A stretch of DNA of 8,500 nt from an uncultured bacterium (GCA_913009925.1 CAJVWY010000047.1:1-8500), one strand, 5' to 3'; counted from the stretch's first letter, positions 1 to 7,684 are shown. The notes: generated from the sequence alone by a model not told the origin. Numbers and translations: made by a program.

Positions 1-109
1 AAGAGATGTGGGGTGGATGAAGAGAGATGAGAAGATGGAAAAAAGGTAGAGAAGGAGGAGGGGAGGGGGGGGGGGGGGAGGGGAGGGGGGGGGGGGGGGT
101 TTTTTTTTT
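1..109. other. Low-complexity sequencing artefact (purine-rich run, poly-G, poly-T)
   Basis: The first 60 bases are almost only A and G with scattered T. They run into long G tracts broken by single A residues (about 61-99) and then a run of ten T (100-109). Poly-G is the usual output of two-colour Illumina chemistry when signal is lost. The run sits directly against an Illumina adapter, so this is best read as instrument or assembly artefact and not genomic DNA. No coding or structural signal is supportable here. Confidence 0.85.
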
Positions 110-167
110 AATGATCCGGCGACCACCGAGATCTACACTCTTTCCCTACACGACGCTCTTCCGATCT
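110..167 (+). other. Illumina P5/TruSeq universal adapter contamination
   Basis: These 58 bases match the standard Illumina P5 plus Read 1 primer oligonucleotide over its full length, from AATGAT through the P5 core GGCGACCACCGAGATCTACAC to the terminal GCTCTTCCGATCT. I see one mismatch: C instead of A at position 116. The match is recognised from memory of the oligonucleotide. The library insert therefore begins at 168, and any reading frame crossing this point is chimeric. Confidence 0.97.
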
Positions 168-628
168 TCAACCTGGTGTTCCGCGAGCAGGGTCTGATGA
201 TCGCCGTCGGCAACCCGAAAAATATGACCGGGGTGGAAGACCTTGTCCGCAACGATATAATATTCATAAACCGGCAGAAGGGCGCGGGTACCAGGGTTTT
301 GCTAGACTATAAGCTGAAACAGTCAGATATTGACGCGGCTGATATATCCGGCTACGAACGGGAAGAATATACCCACATGTCGGTTGCTGCGGCTGTCAAG
401 GACGGTGTGGCGGATGCGGGTTTGGGAATCCTGGCGGCGGCACGGGCTCTGAAGCTGGATTTCATCCCCGTAGCCACGGAGCGCTATGATCTGGCCATAC
501 CGGGTAGATATTTCGACAGCAACAAAATACAGGCTCTGCTGTCGGTCATCCGGACCCAGAGCTTCCGGGACAGGGTTATGGAGTTGGGCGGCTATGACAC
601 GTCCCAGACCGGTGAACTGGTAGGTTGA
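168..628 (+). CDS. Substrate-binding (PBP-like) domain protein, molybdate/MoeA-associated type, 5'-truncated
   Basis: This is the C-terminal part of a periplasmic-binding-protein-like domain of the kind fused to MoeA-type molybdopterin biosynthesis proteins or to molybdate-responsive regulators (PBP_like family). Readable family signatures in order are FNLVFREQGLMIAVGNP, the ligand-pocket motif INRQKGAGTRVLLD, GYEREEYTHMSVAAAV, DAGLGILAAARAL, DFIPVATERYDLAIP and a closing ELGGYDTSQTG. In this family the domain is thought to bind molybdate or a related oxyanion or cofactor. The N-terminal part, which would say whether this is a MoeA enzyme or a DNA-binding regulator, is missing. The frame is open back into the adapter, so the GTG at 176 that a gene caller would choose is an internal Val codon, not a start. 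The stop is TGA at 626-628, three bases before the next gene, suggesting co-transcription. The domain call is firm; the full-length identity is not. Confidence 0.82.
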
Positions 629-631
629 AAG

Positions 632-1573
632 ATGGATATTGAACAAAGACCCGCGGAGATCGTCCTTGACCAGGCAGCCGGAAGCCTGGTGGGTCTGGCC
701 GTGGGCGACGCCCTGGGAGGACCGGTAGAAGGCCTTACCGCCGCCGAGATCGCCGGCCGGTACGGCTTCCTGATGGAAATGGTCGGCGGCGGCCATCTGG
801 GTCTGGATCCGGGCGAGACCACCGACGATACGGCTCAGACCATAGCCATAGCCGAAAGCCTGCTGGCCCGACGCGGTCTGGACCCTGCCGATATCGCCGA
901 TCGTTTCTCTCTATGGTACCTCCTGCAACCCAAAGGCCTGGGTACCCACACCACTTCCGTTCTGGACAGGATGGCCGGCGGTGAGGACTGGGAAATATCC
1001 TCACTGAAAGTCCAGGCGCAGAATCCACAGAGTGCGGGCAACGGTTCCCTGATGCGCTGTGCCCCCGTAGCCCTGATTGATCATGCCACGCACGCGGTAC
1101 TTATCGAGAACAGCCGCCTCAGCTCGCGGATAACCCATCCCCATGCGTCCTGCCAGTGGTCATGCGCCTTCGTCAATCTGATCATAGCCGAACTGCTTTC
1201 CGGTTCAGAGATAACCCACGCGGTCGACAGCGCTCTGGCAATCTGTGGCCATCGTGGTGACGTATACTTCCCGGTGCTGGAGCGCGCCCGCAACGCGGCC
1301 CTCAGCGCCGACGCCGGCGTGCTTAACCCCGGCGGCCACGTTCTCGAAACCCTGGAGTGCGCCATCTGGGCGCTGGTCCATCATGATTCCTTTGAGCAGG
1401 CGGTCAGCAGCGCCGTGAACCTGGGTGGCGACGCCGATACTATCGGCGCGGTGACCGGTGCCCTCGCCGGCGCCGCCTTCGGCTTTGAAGCAATACCCGA
1501 ACGCTGGCTGATTCATATCAATAATTGGCAATTGCTCAAAGACCTGGCACAGGAACTTGTCAAGATCGCCTAA
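632..1573 (+). CDS. ADP-ribosylglycohydrolase family protein (DraG-like)
   Basis: This is a complete 313-residue protein of the ADP-ribosylglycohydrolase (DraG/ARH) fold, which uses a two-metal (Mg or Mn) site to remove ADP-ribose from modified proteins or small molecules. Family hallmarks are visible in order: GLAVGDALGGPVEG (residues 21-34), the metal-binding TTDDTAQ (63-69), GNGSLMRCAPVAL (136-148), the THPH segment (168-171) and the C-terminal metal motif NLGGDADTIGAVTGALAGA (263-281). All metal-ligand positions (Thr64, Asp65, Asp66, Asp267, Asp269, Thr270) look intact, so it should be active. The length is normal for the family. The ATG lies three bases after the upstream stop with only a weak purine-rich ribosome site, as expected for a translationally coupled gene. 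DraG in nitrogen fixers reactivates dinitrogenase reductase, but no DraT or nif gene is in view, so the substrate stays open. The neighbour with a molybdenum-type binding domain is suggestive only. Confidence 0.93.
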   Translation: MDIEQRPAEIVLDQAAGSLVGLAVGDALGGPVEGLTAAEIAGRYGFLMEMVGGGHLGLDPGETTDDTAQTIAIAESLLARRGLDPADIADRFSLWYLLQPKGLGTHTTSVLDRMAGGEDWEISSLKVQAQNPQSAGNGSLMRCAPVALIDHATHAVLIENSRLSSRITHPHASCQWSCAFVNLIIAELLSGSEITHAVDSALAICGHRGDVYFPVLERARNAALSADAGVLNPGGHVLETLECAIWALVHHDSFEQAVSSAVNLGGDADTIGAVTGALAGAAFGFEAIPERWLIHINNWQLLKDLAQELVKIA

Positions 1574-1630
1574 TCTCATTAATTGACCTCTTGGGACTAT
1601 TTGGTATTAAAACATGGCTGTAACCTGTTT

Positions 1631-1661
1631 GTTAATATGATAAATATTGTCCAATATTAAC
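1631..1661. repeat. Nested AT-rich palindromes, possible operator
   Basis: An outer inverted repeat GTTAATAT (1631-1638) / ATATTAAC (1654-1661) overlaps a tighter one, AATATTG-TC-CAATATT (1643-1658), which is 7+2+7 bp and perfect. The tight palindrome has the size and symmetry of a binding site for a dimeric helix-turn-helix regulator. I see no convincing promoter or downstream gene start for it to control, so the role is unknown. Confidence 0.45.
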
Positions 1662-1759
1662 CATTTGATGAAAGAATACTTGAGAGGAATTCCGGAAAAG
1701 GGGTAGAAAGAGATGCAGAAGGGTGTGTGCCTGTTTCACCCCTTCATCCCTTATACCCG

Positions 1760-1791
1760 GCGAAAGGCCCTCATTTTCGAGGGTCTTTCGC
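1760..1791. terminator. Long stem-loop between convergent genes, possible terminator or structured RNA
   Basis: A 13-bp stem, GCGAAAGGCCCTC (1760-1772) against GAGGGTCTTTCGC (1779-1791), has a six-base loop and a single G-T wobble. The arms could extend further, with CCCGG before and CCGGG after, across a small bulge. There is no real T-tract on either side, so it may be a processed or structured element and not a classical Rho-independent terminator. It lies 187 bases beyond the ADP-ribosylglycohydrolase stop and beyond the groEL terminator on the other strand, so it could serve both. Confidence 0.5.
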
Positions 1792-1800
1792 TGTCCGGGG

Positions 1801-1830
1801 TAAAACAGCGGGCCCCGGTGGGCCCGCTGT
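1801..1830 (-). terminator. Rho-independent terminator of groES-groEL
   Basis: A perfect 11-bp GC-rich stem, ACAGCGGGCCC (1805-1815) against GGGCCCGCTGT (1820-1830), has a four-base loop. Read on the minus strand it ends in TTTTA. It lies about 60 bases past the groEL stop, the right place to end the operon transcript. Confidence 0.75.
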
Positions 1831-1889
1831 CGTGTTGCCGGTAACGCTGCCGCGGGTGCATTTCCCGCGGAGACATCTGTTTATTATCC

Positions 1890-3506
<1,617 letters not shown>

Positions 3507-3523
3507 AACTCTCACTCCTTTCA
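3507..3523 (-). promoter_or_regulatory. groEL ribosome binding site
   Basis: On the minus strand AAAGGAG ends nine bases before the ATG at 3506. The position fixes the groEL start: the upstream in-frame GTG follows the motif directly with no spacer and is rejected. Confidence 0.8.
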
Positions 3524-3527
3524 GTCG

Positions 3528-3815
3528 CTATACAATCTTGGCAAGAATGTCGCTGGACTTCATGATCAGCAGTTCCTCGCCTTCAACTTTGACCTCGGTG
3601 CCTCCGTACTTGCTGTAGATGACCTCGTCACCTTCAGCGATGTCCATCGGCATCCGCGTACCATCCTTCTTGAGCTTGCCCTCACCCACAGCGATGACCT
3701 TGCCCCGCTGAGGTTTCTCCTGCGCGGTGTCGGGCAGCACGATGCCGCTGGCCGTGACATCCTCGCTTTCCATGGTCTTGACTATCACCCGGTCTTCCAA
3801 AGGCTTCAGATTCAT
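3528..3815 (-). CDS. groS: Co-chaperonin GroES (Hsp10)
   Basis: This is a 95-residue co-chaperonin that forms the heptameric cap of the GroEL folding chamber. Family features in order are the opening MNLKPLEDRVIVK, the mobile loop that contacts GroEL (about residues 16-32, including TASGIVLPDTAQEKPQ), RGKVIAVGEG, the roof-loop region around residues 46-57, VIYSKYGGTEVKVEGEELLI and the closing ILAKIV. The length is normal. A strong AAGGAGG site lies about nine bases before the ATG. groEL follows after 21 bases, and the leader upstream carries a CIRCE operator and a strong promoter. Nothing is odd about it. Confidence 0.98.
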   Translation of the reverse strand: MNLKPLEDRVIVKTMESEDVTASGIVLPDTAQEKPQRGKVIAVGEGKLKKDGTRMPMDIAEGDEVIYSKYGGTEVKVEGEELLIMKSSDILAKIV

Positions 3816-3872
3816 TAAAACGACCCTCCTTCACTGTTGCTTTTTCTTGTTTTCCTTGATGAACCGATTATG

Positions 3873-3899
3873 TCGGCACTCACCTACATAGAGTGCCAA
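3873..3899. promoter_or_regulatory. CIRCE element (HrcA operator)
   Basis: The inverted repeat TCGGCACTC (3873-3881), a nine-base spacer and GAGTGCCAA (3891-3899) match the CIRCE consensus TTAGCACTC-N9-GAGTGCTAA. The GCACTC/GAGTGC cores are intact, and one position (C3874) breaks perfect symmetry. It lies at the predicted transcription start of groES, where binding of the repressor HrcA blocks transcription until heat stress inactivates HrcA. The hrcA gene is not in the window. Confidence 0.93.
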
Positions 3900-3905
3900 T
3901 CGGGA

Positions 3906-3934
3906 AGTATAATACCGCGCTCATTGTTTGTCAA
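3906..3934 (-). promoter_or_regulatory. Sigma-70-type promoter of groES-groEL
   Basis: On the minus strand a consensus -35 TTGACA (3934-3929) is followed by a 17-base spacer and the -10 TATACT (3911-3906). Transcription should start near 3899, at the edge of the CIRCE element, giving a leader of about 85 bases. A perfect -35, ideal spacing and a near-perfect -10 make this a strong promoter held down by HrcA. Confidence 0.88.
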
Positions 3935-3975
3935 ACCGTTGTCGCTATGGGAAATACCGGCTGAAAACAGCAATA

Positions 3976-4001
3976 AAAATACCGGCAATTGCAGGTATTT
4001 T
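3976..4001 (-). terminator. Near-perfect 26-bp palindrome, likely terminator of the zinc-ribbon gene
   Basis: The arms AAAATACC (3976-3983) and GGTATTTT (3994-4001) flank the self-complementary GCAATTGC (3985-3992), with one mismatched pair. Read on the minus strand the hairpin is followed by a T-rich stretch (TTTTTATTG), the A-stem-T form of a Rho-independent terminator. It lies 73 bases past the zinc-ribbon stop and upstream of the groES -35. The ten bases AAATACCGGC recur as a direct repeat at 3952-3961 and 3977-3986. The stem has few GC pairs, so it may be weak or may act as a protein-binding site. Confidence 0.55.
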
Positions 4002-4074
4002 ATCTATAGTGCCGGAATGTCGACGCAGATTCCGTGGTTAACCCCGGGACGGTGTCTCCCCGGAGCGGTTTCAA

Positions 4075-4317
4075 TCATCCGCCCCCGGCGTCCTCTCCCT
4101 GCTTGCCGGTTTTTTTCTGTTCCTTGAAGGCGTGGCTGAAACACTGCGACGCACCGGGGCACCATTCGATACAGGATGCCACCTCGCGGGGTACCCACTG
4201 GCCGCACCCGGTGCACTTCGCCTTGGCGTCACCGGTGAACAGTTCCACTTCGATACCGCATTTTGGGCAGTCGACCATCGTTATCTCAACATCGCTGCCT
4301 GGACACTTGACCTTCAT
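4075..4317 (-). CDS. Small zinc-ribbon protein with eight cysteines, function unknown
   Basis: This 80-residue soluble protein reads as a metal-binding module. A CPKC (17-20) and CTGC (35-38) pair forms a typical four-cysteine zinc ribbon. It is followed by a second cysteine group, C49-x3-C53-x5-C59, in SCIEWCPGASQC, plus a lone Cys5 at the N terminus. The rest is a charged Lys/Gly-rich tail. From memory, similar short proteins with a ribbon and an SCIEWC-like second motif occur in anaerobic bacteria, sometimes joined to or beside HD-domain phosphohydrolases; no function is established that I can name. The start at 4317 was chosen because AAAGGAAA precedes it at good spacing and the cysteine motifs begin right after; the open frame upstream to 4491 has no such support. 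It is divergent from the lipoprotein gene and forms its own transcription unit between that gene and groES. Confidence 0.82.
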   Translation of the reverse strand: MKVKCPGSDVEITMVDCPKCGIEVELFTGDAKAKCTGCGQWVPREVASCIEWCPGASQCFSHAFKEQKKTGKQGEDAGGG

Positions 4318-4372
4318 GCCGGTGTTTTCCTTTCGTAAGCCGTTGATATGGCGGAAACCGCCGTCATTTGCA

Positions 4373-4426
4373 TTATTCCCCATTGTAACGCGGCCAAACG
4401 GCCCCGGGAGCGGAATGGGGCAATAA
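4373..4426. repeat. Inverted repeat in the divergent intergenic region
   Basis: TTATTCCCCATT (4373-4384) is mirrored by AATGGGGCAATAA (4414-4426), complementary apart from one extra C. A small inner hairpin GGCC-AAAC-GGCC (4392-4403) lies between the arms. The element sits between the divergent zinc-ribbon and lipoprotein genes, where an operator for one or both, or a structured leader, would be expected. I found no convincing -35/-10 pair to anchor either promoter. Confidence 0.45.
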
Positions 4427-4444
4427 GTGATATAAATCAAAGAG

Positions 4445-5431
4445 ATGCATTCCACGACTTTCATGCCAAAAAACATAATCTCCACCGCCATCCTTTTGCT
4501 GTTTGCCGTGACGCTGCTTTATACATCCGGCTGCATCGCGACAGAGCCTGATACATCCGCGCCCCAGCGTAAAGAGATAGCAAGGACAGACGACTGGCAG
4601 GGCGCCCTTCTGTATCTGGCCGACGAGGCCGGACCCATTGACAGCTGGGGAAGCATCCGCGTCTATGACAATGTCAGCGGTTTTGTAGAGAAAACGGTGG
4701 AACAGACCCTGGCCGCCGGCCCCAGTGACGTCTATGTCACCGGCGACGGCAGCACCATGTACGTATCCAGCCTCGCCAATGGCAGGATCGACCAGTTCCA
4801 CTGGAACGGCAACAACTGGAGCCGCGGCAACAATACGATCAATTCACCCTCCCTGTCTCTACTCACCCTGGTCCCTGCACCGGACGGTTTGCTATACGCG
4901 GCCGACGGTATCTCTACCGACGGCGGCCGCTTCTTCATCCTGGACCCGGATACGGGCAGGCTGGATGACCGGGAACTTGCTGTTCCCGCCCTGACCGCCG
5001 CCCGCGGAATCTCCTGGGCGGCGGATGACAGCGCGGCATTCATCAGCGGTATCGGCGCCGGCGGTCCGGTCCTGTTCAAGCTCTCCTGGCCGGCTGAAAC
5101 GGTGTCCGGTTCCCTGGCCCTGCCCGTCCCCCAGCCCCACCAAGTGGTAACCGCGCCGGACGGGGCTTCCCTGTTCATCATGGGCCAAGGGGCGATAACC
5201 AAGGTGGACCCCGGAACCATGACGGTGCTGGCGACGATCCAGCCGTCAGGCTCACCGGCCACGGAATATATGGACGGCGCCTTCAGCGCCGACGGCAGAT
5301 ACCTGTTTACTGCCGGCACCGAGCCGGGAGCGGACAGCACCCTATATGTGATCGACCTAGCAAGCCTGGGCGTGGTGCATACAGTCCCGCATGTAAGCGC
5401 CAGAGCCAACGGTATCCAGAGGGTCGAATGA
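4445..5431 (+). CDS. Secreted lipoprotein with beta-propeller (YVTN-like) repeats
   Basis: This 328-residue exported protein has an N-terminal lipoprotein signal: a basic n-region (MPKN), a hydrophobic stretch (residues about 11-26) and a lipobox-like TSGC with the candidate lipidated Cys30. The mature part is built of short repeats in which a PDG or ADG turn is followed by a hydrophobic strand: GDGSTMYVSSL (about 100), PAPDGLLYAADG (about 144), AADDSAAFISGI (about 192), TAPDGASLFIMG (about 237) and SADGRYLFTAGT (about 281). These recur at roughly 45-residue intervals, as in six- or seven-bladed propellers of the YVTN/lactonase-like superfamily. The fold is convincing, but no catalytic signature is visible and the ligand or partner is unknown; a scaffold or binding role at the membrane is inference. 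Two starts are possible, ATG 4445 and ATG 4463, neither with a strong ribosome site; the longer is given. The EF-G-like gene follows after 70 bases. Confidence 0.85.
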   Translation: MHSTTFMPKNIISTAILLLFAVTLLYTSGCIATEPDTSAPQRKEIARTDDWQGALLYLADEAGPIDSWGSIRVYDNVSGFVEKTVEQTLAAGPSDVYVTGDGSTMYVSSLANGRIDQFHWNGNNWSRGNNTINSPSLSLLTLVPAPDGLLYAADGISTDGGRFFILDPDTGRLDDRELAVPALTAARGISWAADDSAAFISGIGAGGPVLFKLSWPAETVSGSLALPVPQPHQVVTAPDGASLFIMGQGAITKVDPGTMTVLATIQPSGSPATEYMDGAFSADGRYLFTAGTEPGADSTLYVIDLASLGVVHTVPHVSARANGIQRVE

Positions 5432-5501
5432 ATTCTGTGGCAATCCTCACTTCAAAGGGATAAAATCTCTATCCTGTAACCTCGGAAAAGGAGTCGATCA
5501 T

Positions 5502-7580
5502 ATGCCCGCTGTAGACCCTGCAAGAATCAGAAATGTAGCTGTGATCGGCCACCGTGGGACCGGCAAGACCAGCCTGACGGAAGCCCTGCTTTATTCCGCG
5601 GGGGAGATCAACCGCAAGGGCACGGTCGAGCAGGGCTCGACGGTGGCTGACTATGAAGAAGATGAAAAGAAACGCCAGCACTCCATCTCCTCGTCCCTTT
5701 GCCACCTCTCCTGGCGCGAACGCAAGGTCAACCTGATCGATACCCCCGGCGATCCCAGTTTCCATGCCGATACCATCGCCTCCCTGCGGGTGGTAGAGGG
5801 CGCCATCATGGTCGTCAACGCGCCGTCGGGTGTGGAGGTGCAGCATGAACGCCTCTGGGGCTATTGTGAGGACAACGGCGTCAGCCGTCTGATATTCGTA
5901 AACATGATGGACCGGGAGAGGGCGGATTTCCACGGCGTCGTAGATCAGCTCCAGGAAAGCTTCGGACAGGGAGCCGTGGCCGCCCAGTTACCCATAGGCG
6001 CCGAGAATGATTTCCGGGGGATCGTGGACCTCGTCTCCCTTAAGGCTTACATATACGACGGCGGCAAGGCCTCCCAGGAGGCGGTCCCCGACGATATGGC
6101 GGGCGAGATCGAGGAGTACCGGGAGAGACTCATGGATGCCATCGCTGAGAACGACGACGCCGTGATGGAGAAGTACCTGGAGGGCGAGGAGTTGAGCAAC
6201 GAAGAACTGATGGCGGCGCTCAAGGCCGGTGTCGCCGCCGGCACCGTGTTCCCCGTGGGCGCGGGTTGCGCCATCAGGACCATAGGCGCGGACCTGATGC
6301 TCGATCTGATGATCGACGCTATCCCCTCCCCCGCTCGGCGTGGACCGGTGGTCGCTATCGACGCGGATACGGAGGAAGAGATCGAATTGGCGGGCAAGCC
6401 GGATGGTCCGCTGGCCGCCTTCGTGTTCAAGACAATGGCCGACCCGTTCAGCGGCCGCATCAATGCCTTCAGGGTCTTTTCGGGAGTTTTAAAGAGCGAC
6501 AGCAACGTGTACAACTCGGCCAGCAAGACCAAAGAGCGCATCGGCCAGCTCCTGCAGTTTCAGGGGAAGGAGAGCCAGGCGATCGACGCGCTGGGGCCTG
6601 GCGATATCGGCGCCGTGGCCAAGCTTAAGGCGACCGACACCGGCGATACACTCTGCCAGGACTCACAGAAGATCGTGTTCCCGCCGCTCAAGCTGCCGCA
6701 CCCGGTGATGTCCTTCGCCGTAGAGCCCAAGAGCAAGGGCGACGAGGAGAAGATAGGCACTTCCCTCAAACGACTCCAGGAAGAGGACCCGACCCTGGTG
6801 GTGAAGCGGGATCCCCAGACCAACGAACTCATAATCTCGGGCATGAGCCAGGTGCACGTGGAGGTTGTCGTGGGCCGTATGAAGGAGCGCTTCGGCGTCG
6901 AGGTGGACCTCAAGCCGCCGCGTGTACCTTACCTGGAGACTATCCGCAAGTCCGCCAAGGCCCAGGGCAAGTACAAGAAACAGACCGGCGGCCGCGGCCA
7001 GTATGGCGACTGCTGGCTGGAGGTCACACCGCTGGAGCACGGAGCCGGCTTCGAGTTCATCGACAAGGTGGTTGGCGGCGCCATCCCCAAGGGTTTTATT
7101 CAGGCCGTGGAAAAAGGTGTCATCGAGTTCATGAAGGAGGGGGACCTATCCGGCAGCCCCCTGGTGGATATGAGCGTCACTGTTTACGATGGCTCGCACC
7201 ACCCGGTGGACTCCTCGGAGATGGCCTTCAAAATCGCCGCGTCCATGGGCATGAGGAAGGCGGTGGCCGAAGCCAATCCGGTCATCCTCGAGCCGATCAT
7301 GAGTGTCCAGGTAACCGTCCCCGAGGAAAACGTGGGCGATGTCATCGGCGACATGAACTCACGGCGCGGAAAAGTGCTGGGCATGGAACCCAAGGGGAAG
7401 AACAGCCAGGTAAACGCCGAAGTGCCCCTGGCGGAGATGCTCAGTTACATGCCCGATCTCCGCTCCATGACCAGCGGCAGGGGCGATTACACCATGGAGT
7501 TCCTGCGCTATGACGAGGTGCCGGCGCACCTGTCCCGGAAGATTATCGAGCAGGTCCAGGCGGAGAAAGAGGAGTCATAA
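5502..7580 (+). CDS. fusA: Elongation factor G-like translational GTPase (EF-G2 type)
   Basis: This 692-residue protein has the five-domain order of EF-G: GTPase domain (about 1-280), domain II (about 295-390), III (400-475), IV (478-605) and V (605-690). Motifs seen are the P-loop GHRGTGKTS (16-24), switch I RQHSIS with Ser in place of the usual Thr, G3 DTPGD (80-84) where canonical EF-G has DTPGH, and G4 NMMD (134-137) where the family has NKMD. Domain IV carries GGRGQYGDCWLEV and YDGSHHPVDSSEMAFKIA; domain V carries VGDVIGDMNSRRGKVLGM. The HRGTGKTS/DTPGD pattern marks the divergent EF-G group often found besides the main fusA, not the ribosomal-operon copy, so it may act in a special translation step or under stress. 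No rps or tuf genes flank it. AAGGAG lies eight bases before the ATG. The NKMD-to-NMMD change is unusual and is discussed in the findings. Confidence 0.92.
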   Translation: MPAVDPARIRNVAVIGHRGTGKTSLTEALLYSAGEINRKGTVEQGSTVADYEEDEKKRQHSISSSLCHLSWRERKVNLIDTPGDPSFHADTIASLRVVEGAIMVVNAPSGVEVQHERLWGYCEDNGVSRLIFVNMMDRERADFHGVVDQLQESFGQGAVAAQLPIGAENDFRGIVDLVSLKAYIYDGGKASQEAVPDDMAGEIEEYRERLMDAIAENDDAVMEKYLEGEELSNEELMAALKAGVAAGTVFPVGAGCAIRTIGADLMLDLMIDAIPSPARRGPVVAIDADTEEEIELAGKPDGPLAAFVFKTMADPFSGRINAFRVFSGVLKSDSNVYNSASKTKERIGQLLQFQGKESQAIDALGPGDIGAVAKLKATDTGDTLCQDSQKIVFPPLKLPHPVMSFAVEPKSKGDEEKIGTSLKRLQEEDPTLVVKRDPQTNELIISGMSQVHVEVVVGRMKERFGVEVDLKPPRVPYLETIRKSAKAQGKYKKQTGGRGQYGDCWLEVTPLEHGAGFEFIDKVVGGAIPKGFIQAVEKGVIEFMKEGDLSGSPLVDMSVTVYDGSHHPVDSSEMAFKIAASMGMRKAVAEANPVILEPIMSVQVTVPEENVGDVIGDMNSRRGKVLGMEPKGKNSQVNAEVPLAEMLSYMPDLRSMTSGRGDYTMEFLRYDEVPAHLSRKIIEQVQAEKEES

Positions 7581-7600
7581 GAACCGGCACCTCCCGGGTC

Positions 7601-7629
7601 TGGTCAAATTCAGTTAAAGATGGTACAAT
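7601..7629 (+). promoter_or_regulatory. Extended -10 promoter for the small peptide gene
   Basis: The -35 TGGTCA (7601-7606, four of six consensus bases) is separated by exactly 17 bases from the -10 TACAAT (7624-7629, five of six). A TGG directly precedes the -10, forming an extended -10 element. Transcription would start near 7636, leaving a leader of roughly 40-50 bases before the ORF. It lies just after the EF-G stop, where I see no terminator, so some read-through may add to it. Confidence 0.62.
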
Positions 7630-7666
7630 TAACAAGATTTGAACCGGAGCTACTGCTCAATCTGGT

Positions 7667-7673
7667 AAGGAGG
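7667..7673 (+). promoter_or_regulatory. Strong Shine-Dalgarno for the small peptide gene
   Basis: AAGGAGG is a full match to the ribosomal anti-Shine-Dalgarno. It stands 11 bases before an in-frame TTG (7685) and overlaps an in-frame GTG (7673). Spacing favours TTG as the start. A site this strong in an otherwise non-coding gap is good evidence that the downstream frame is translated. Confidence 0.75.
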
Positions 7674-7684
7674 TGGCAAACGAA

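Larger units (their letters stand above)
1574..1889. other. Convergent intergenic region, no gene seen
   Basis: These 316 bases separate two convergent genes. The first part (about 1574-1690) is AT-rich, unlike its surroundings, and carries nested palindromes at 1631-1661. The second part (about 1690-1870) is GC-rich and holds a series of stem-loops: an imperfect one (arms 1718-1725 and 1737-1745), a strong one (1760-1791), a perfect terminator-like one (1805-1830) and a perfect 7-bp one (1850-1870). A 44-codon frame from ATG 1713 to TAA 1845-1847 exists, but it runs through three of the hairpins and has no convincing ribosome site, so I do not call it. A structured non-coding RNA in 1690-1800 is possible but not demonstrated. 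Confidence 0.6.

Noticed and set aside
176..628. Complete 150-residue protein starting at GTG 176
   Set aside because: The homologous frame continues upstream (FNL) into the adapter junction. The GTG is an internal Val codon of a truncated gene.
1713..1847. 44-codon plus-strand ORF after the ADP-ribosylglycohydrolase gene
   Set aside because: It runs through three stem-loops, including the groEL terminator, and has no convincing ribosome site; the translation shows no pattern.
4318..4491. N-terminal extension of the zinc-ribbon protein to 138 residues
   Set aside because: The extension has no conserved pattern and covers the divergent promoter region and the lipoprotein start. A Shine-Dalgarno before ATG 4317 supports the short form.
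5438..5466. Promoter before the EF-G-like gene (TGGCAA, 17 bases, TAAAAT)
   Set aside because: The -35 matches only three of six consensus bases. A -10-like TAAAAT alone is too common, and co-transcription with the lipoprotein gene is as likely.
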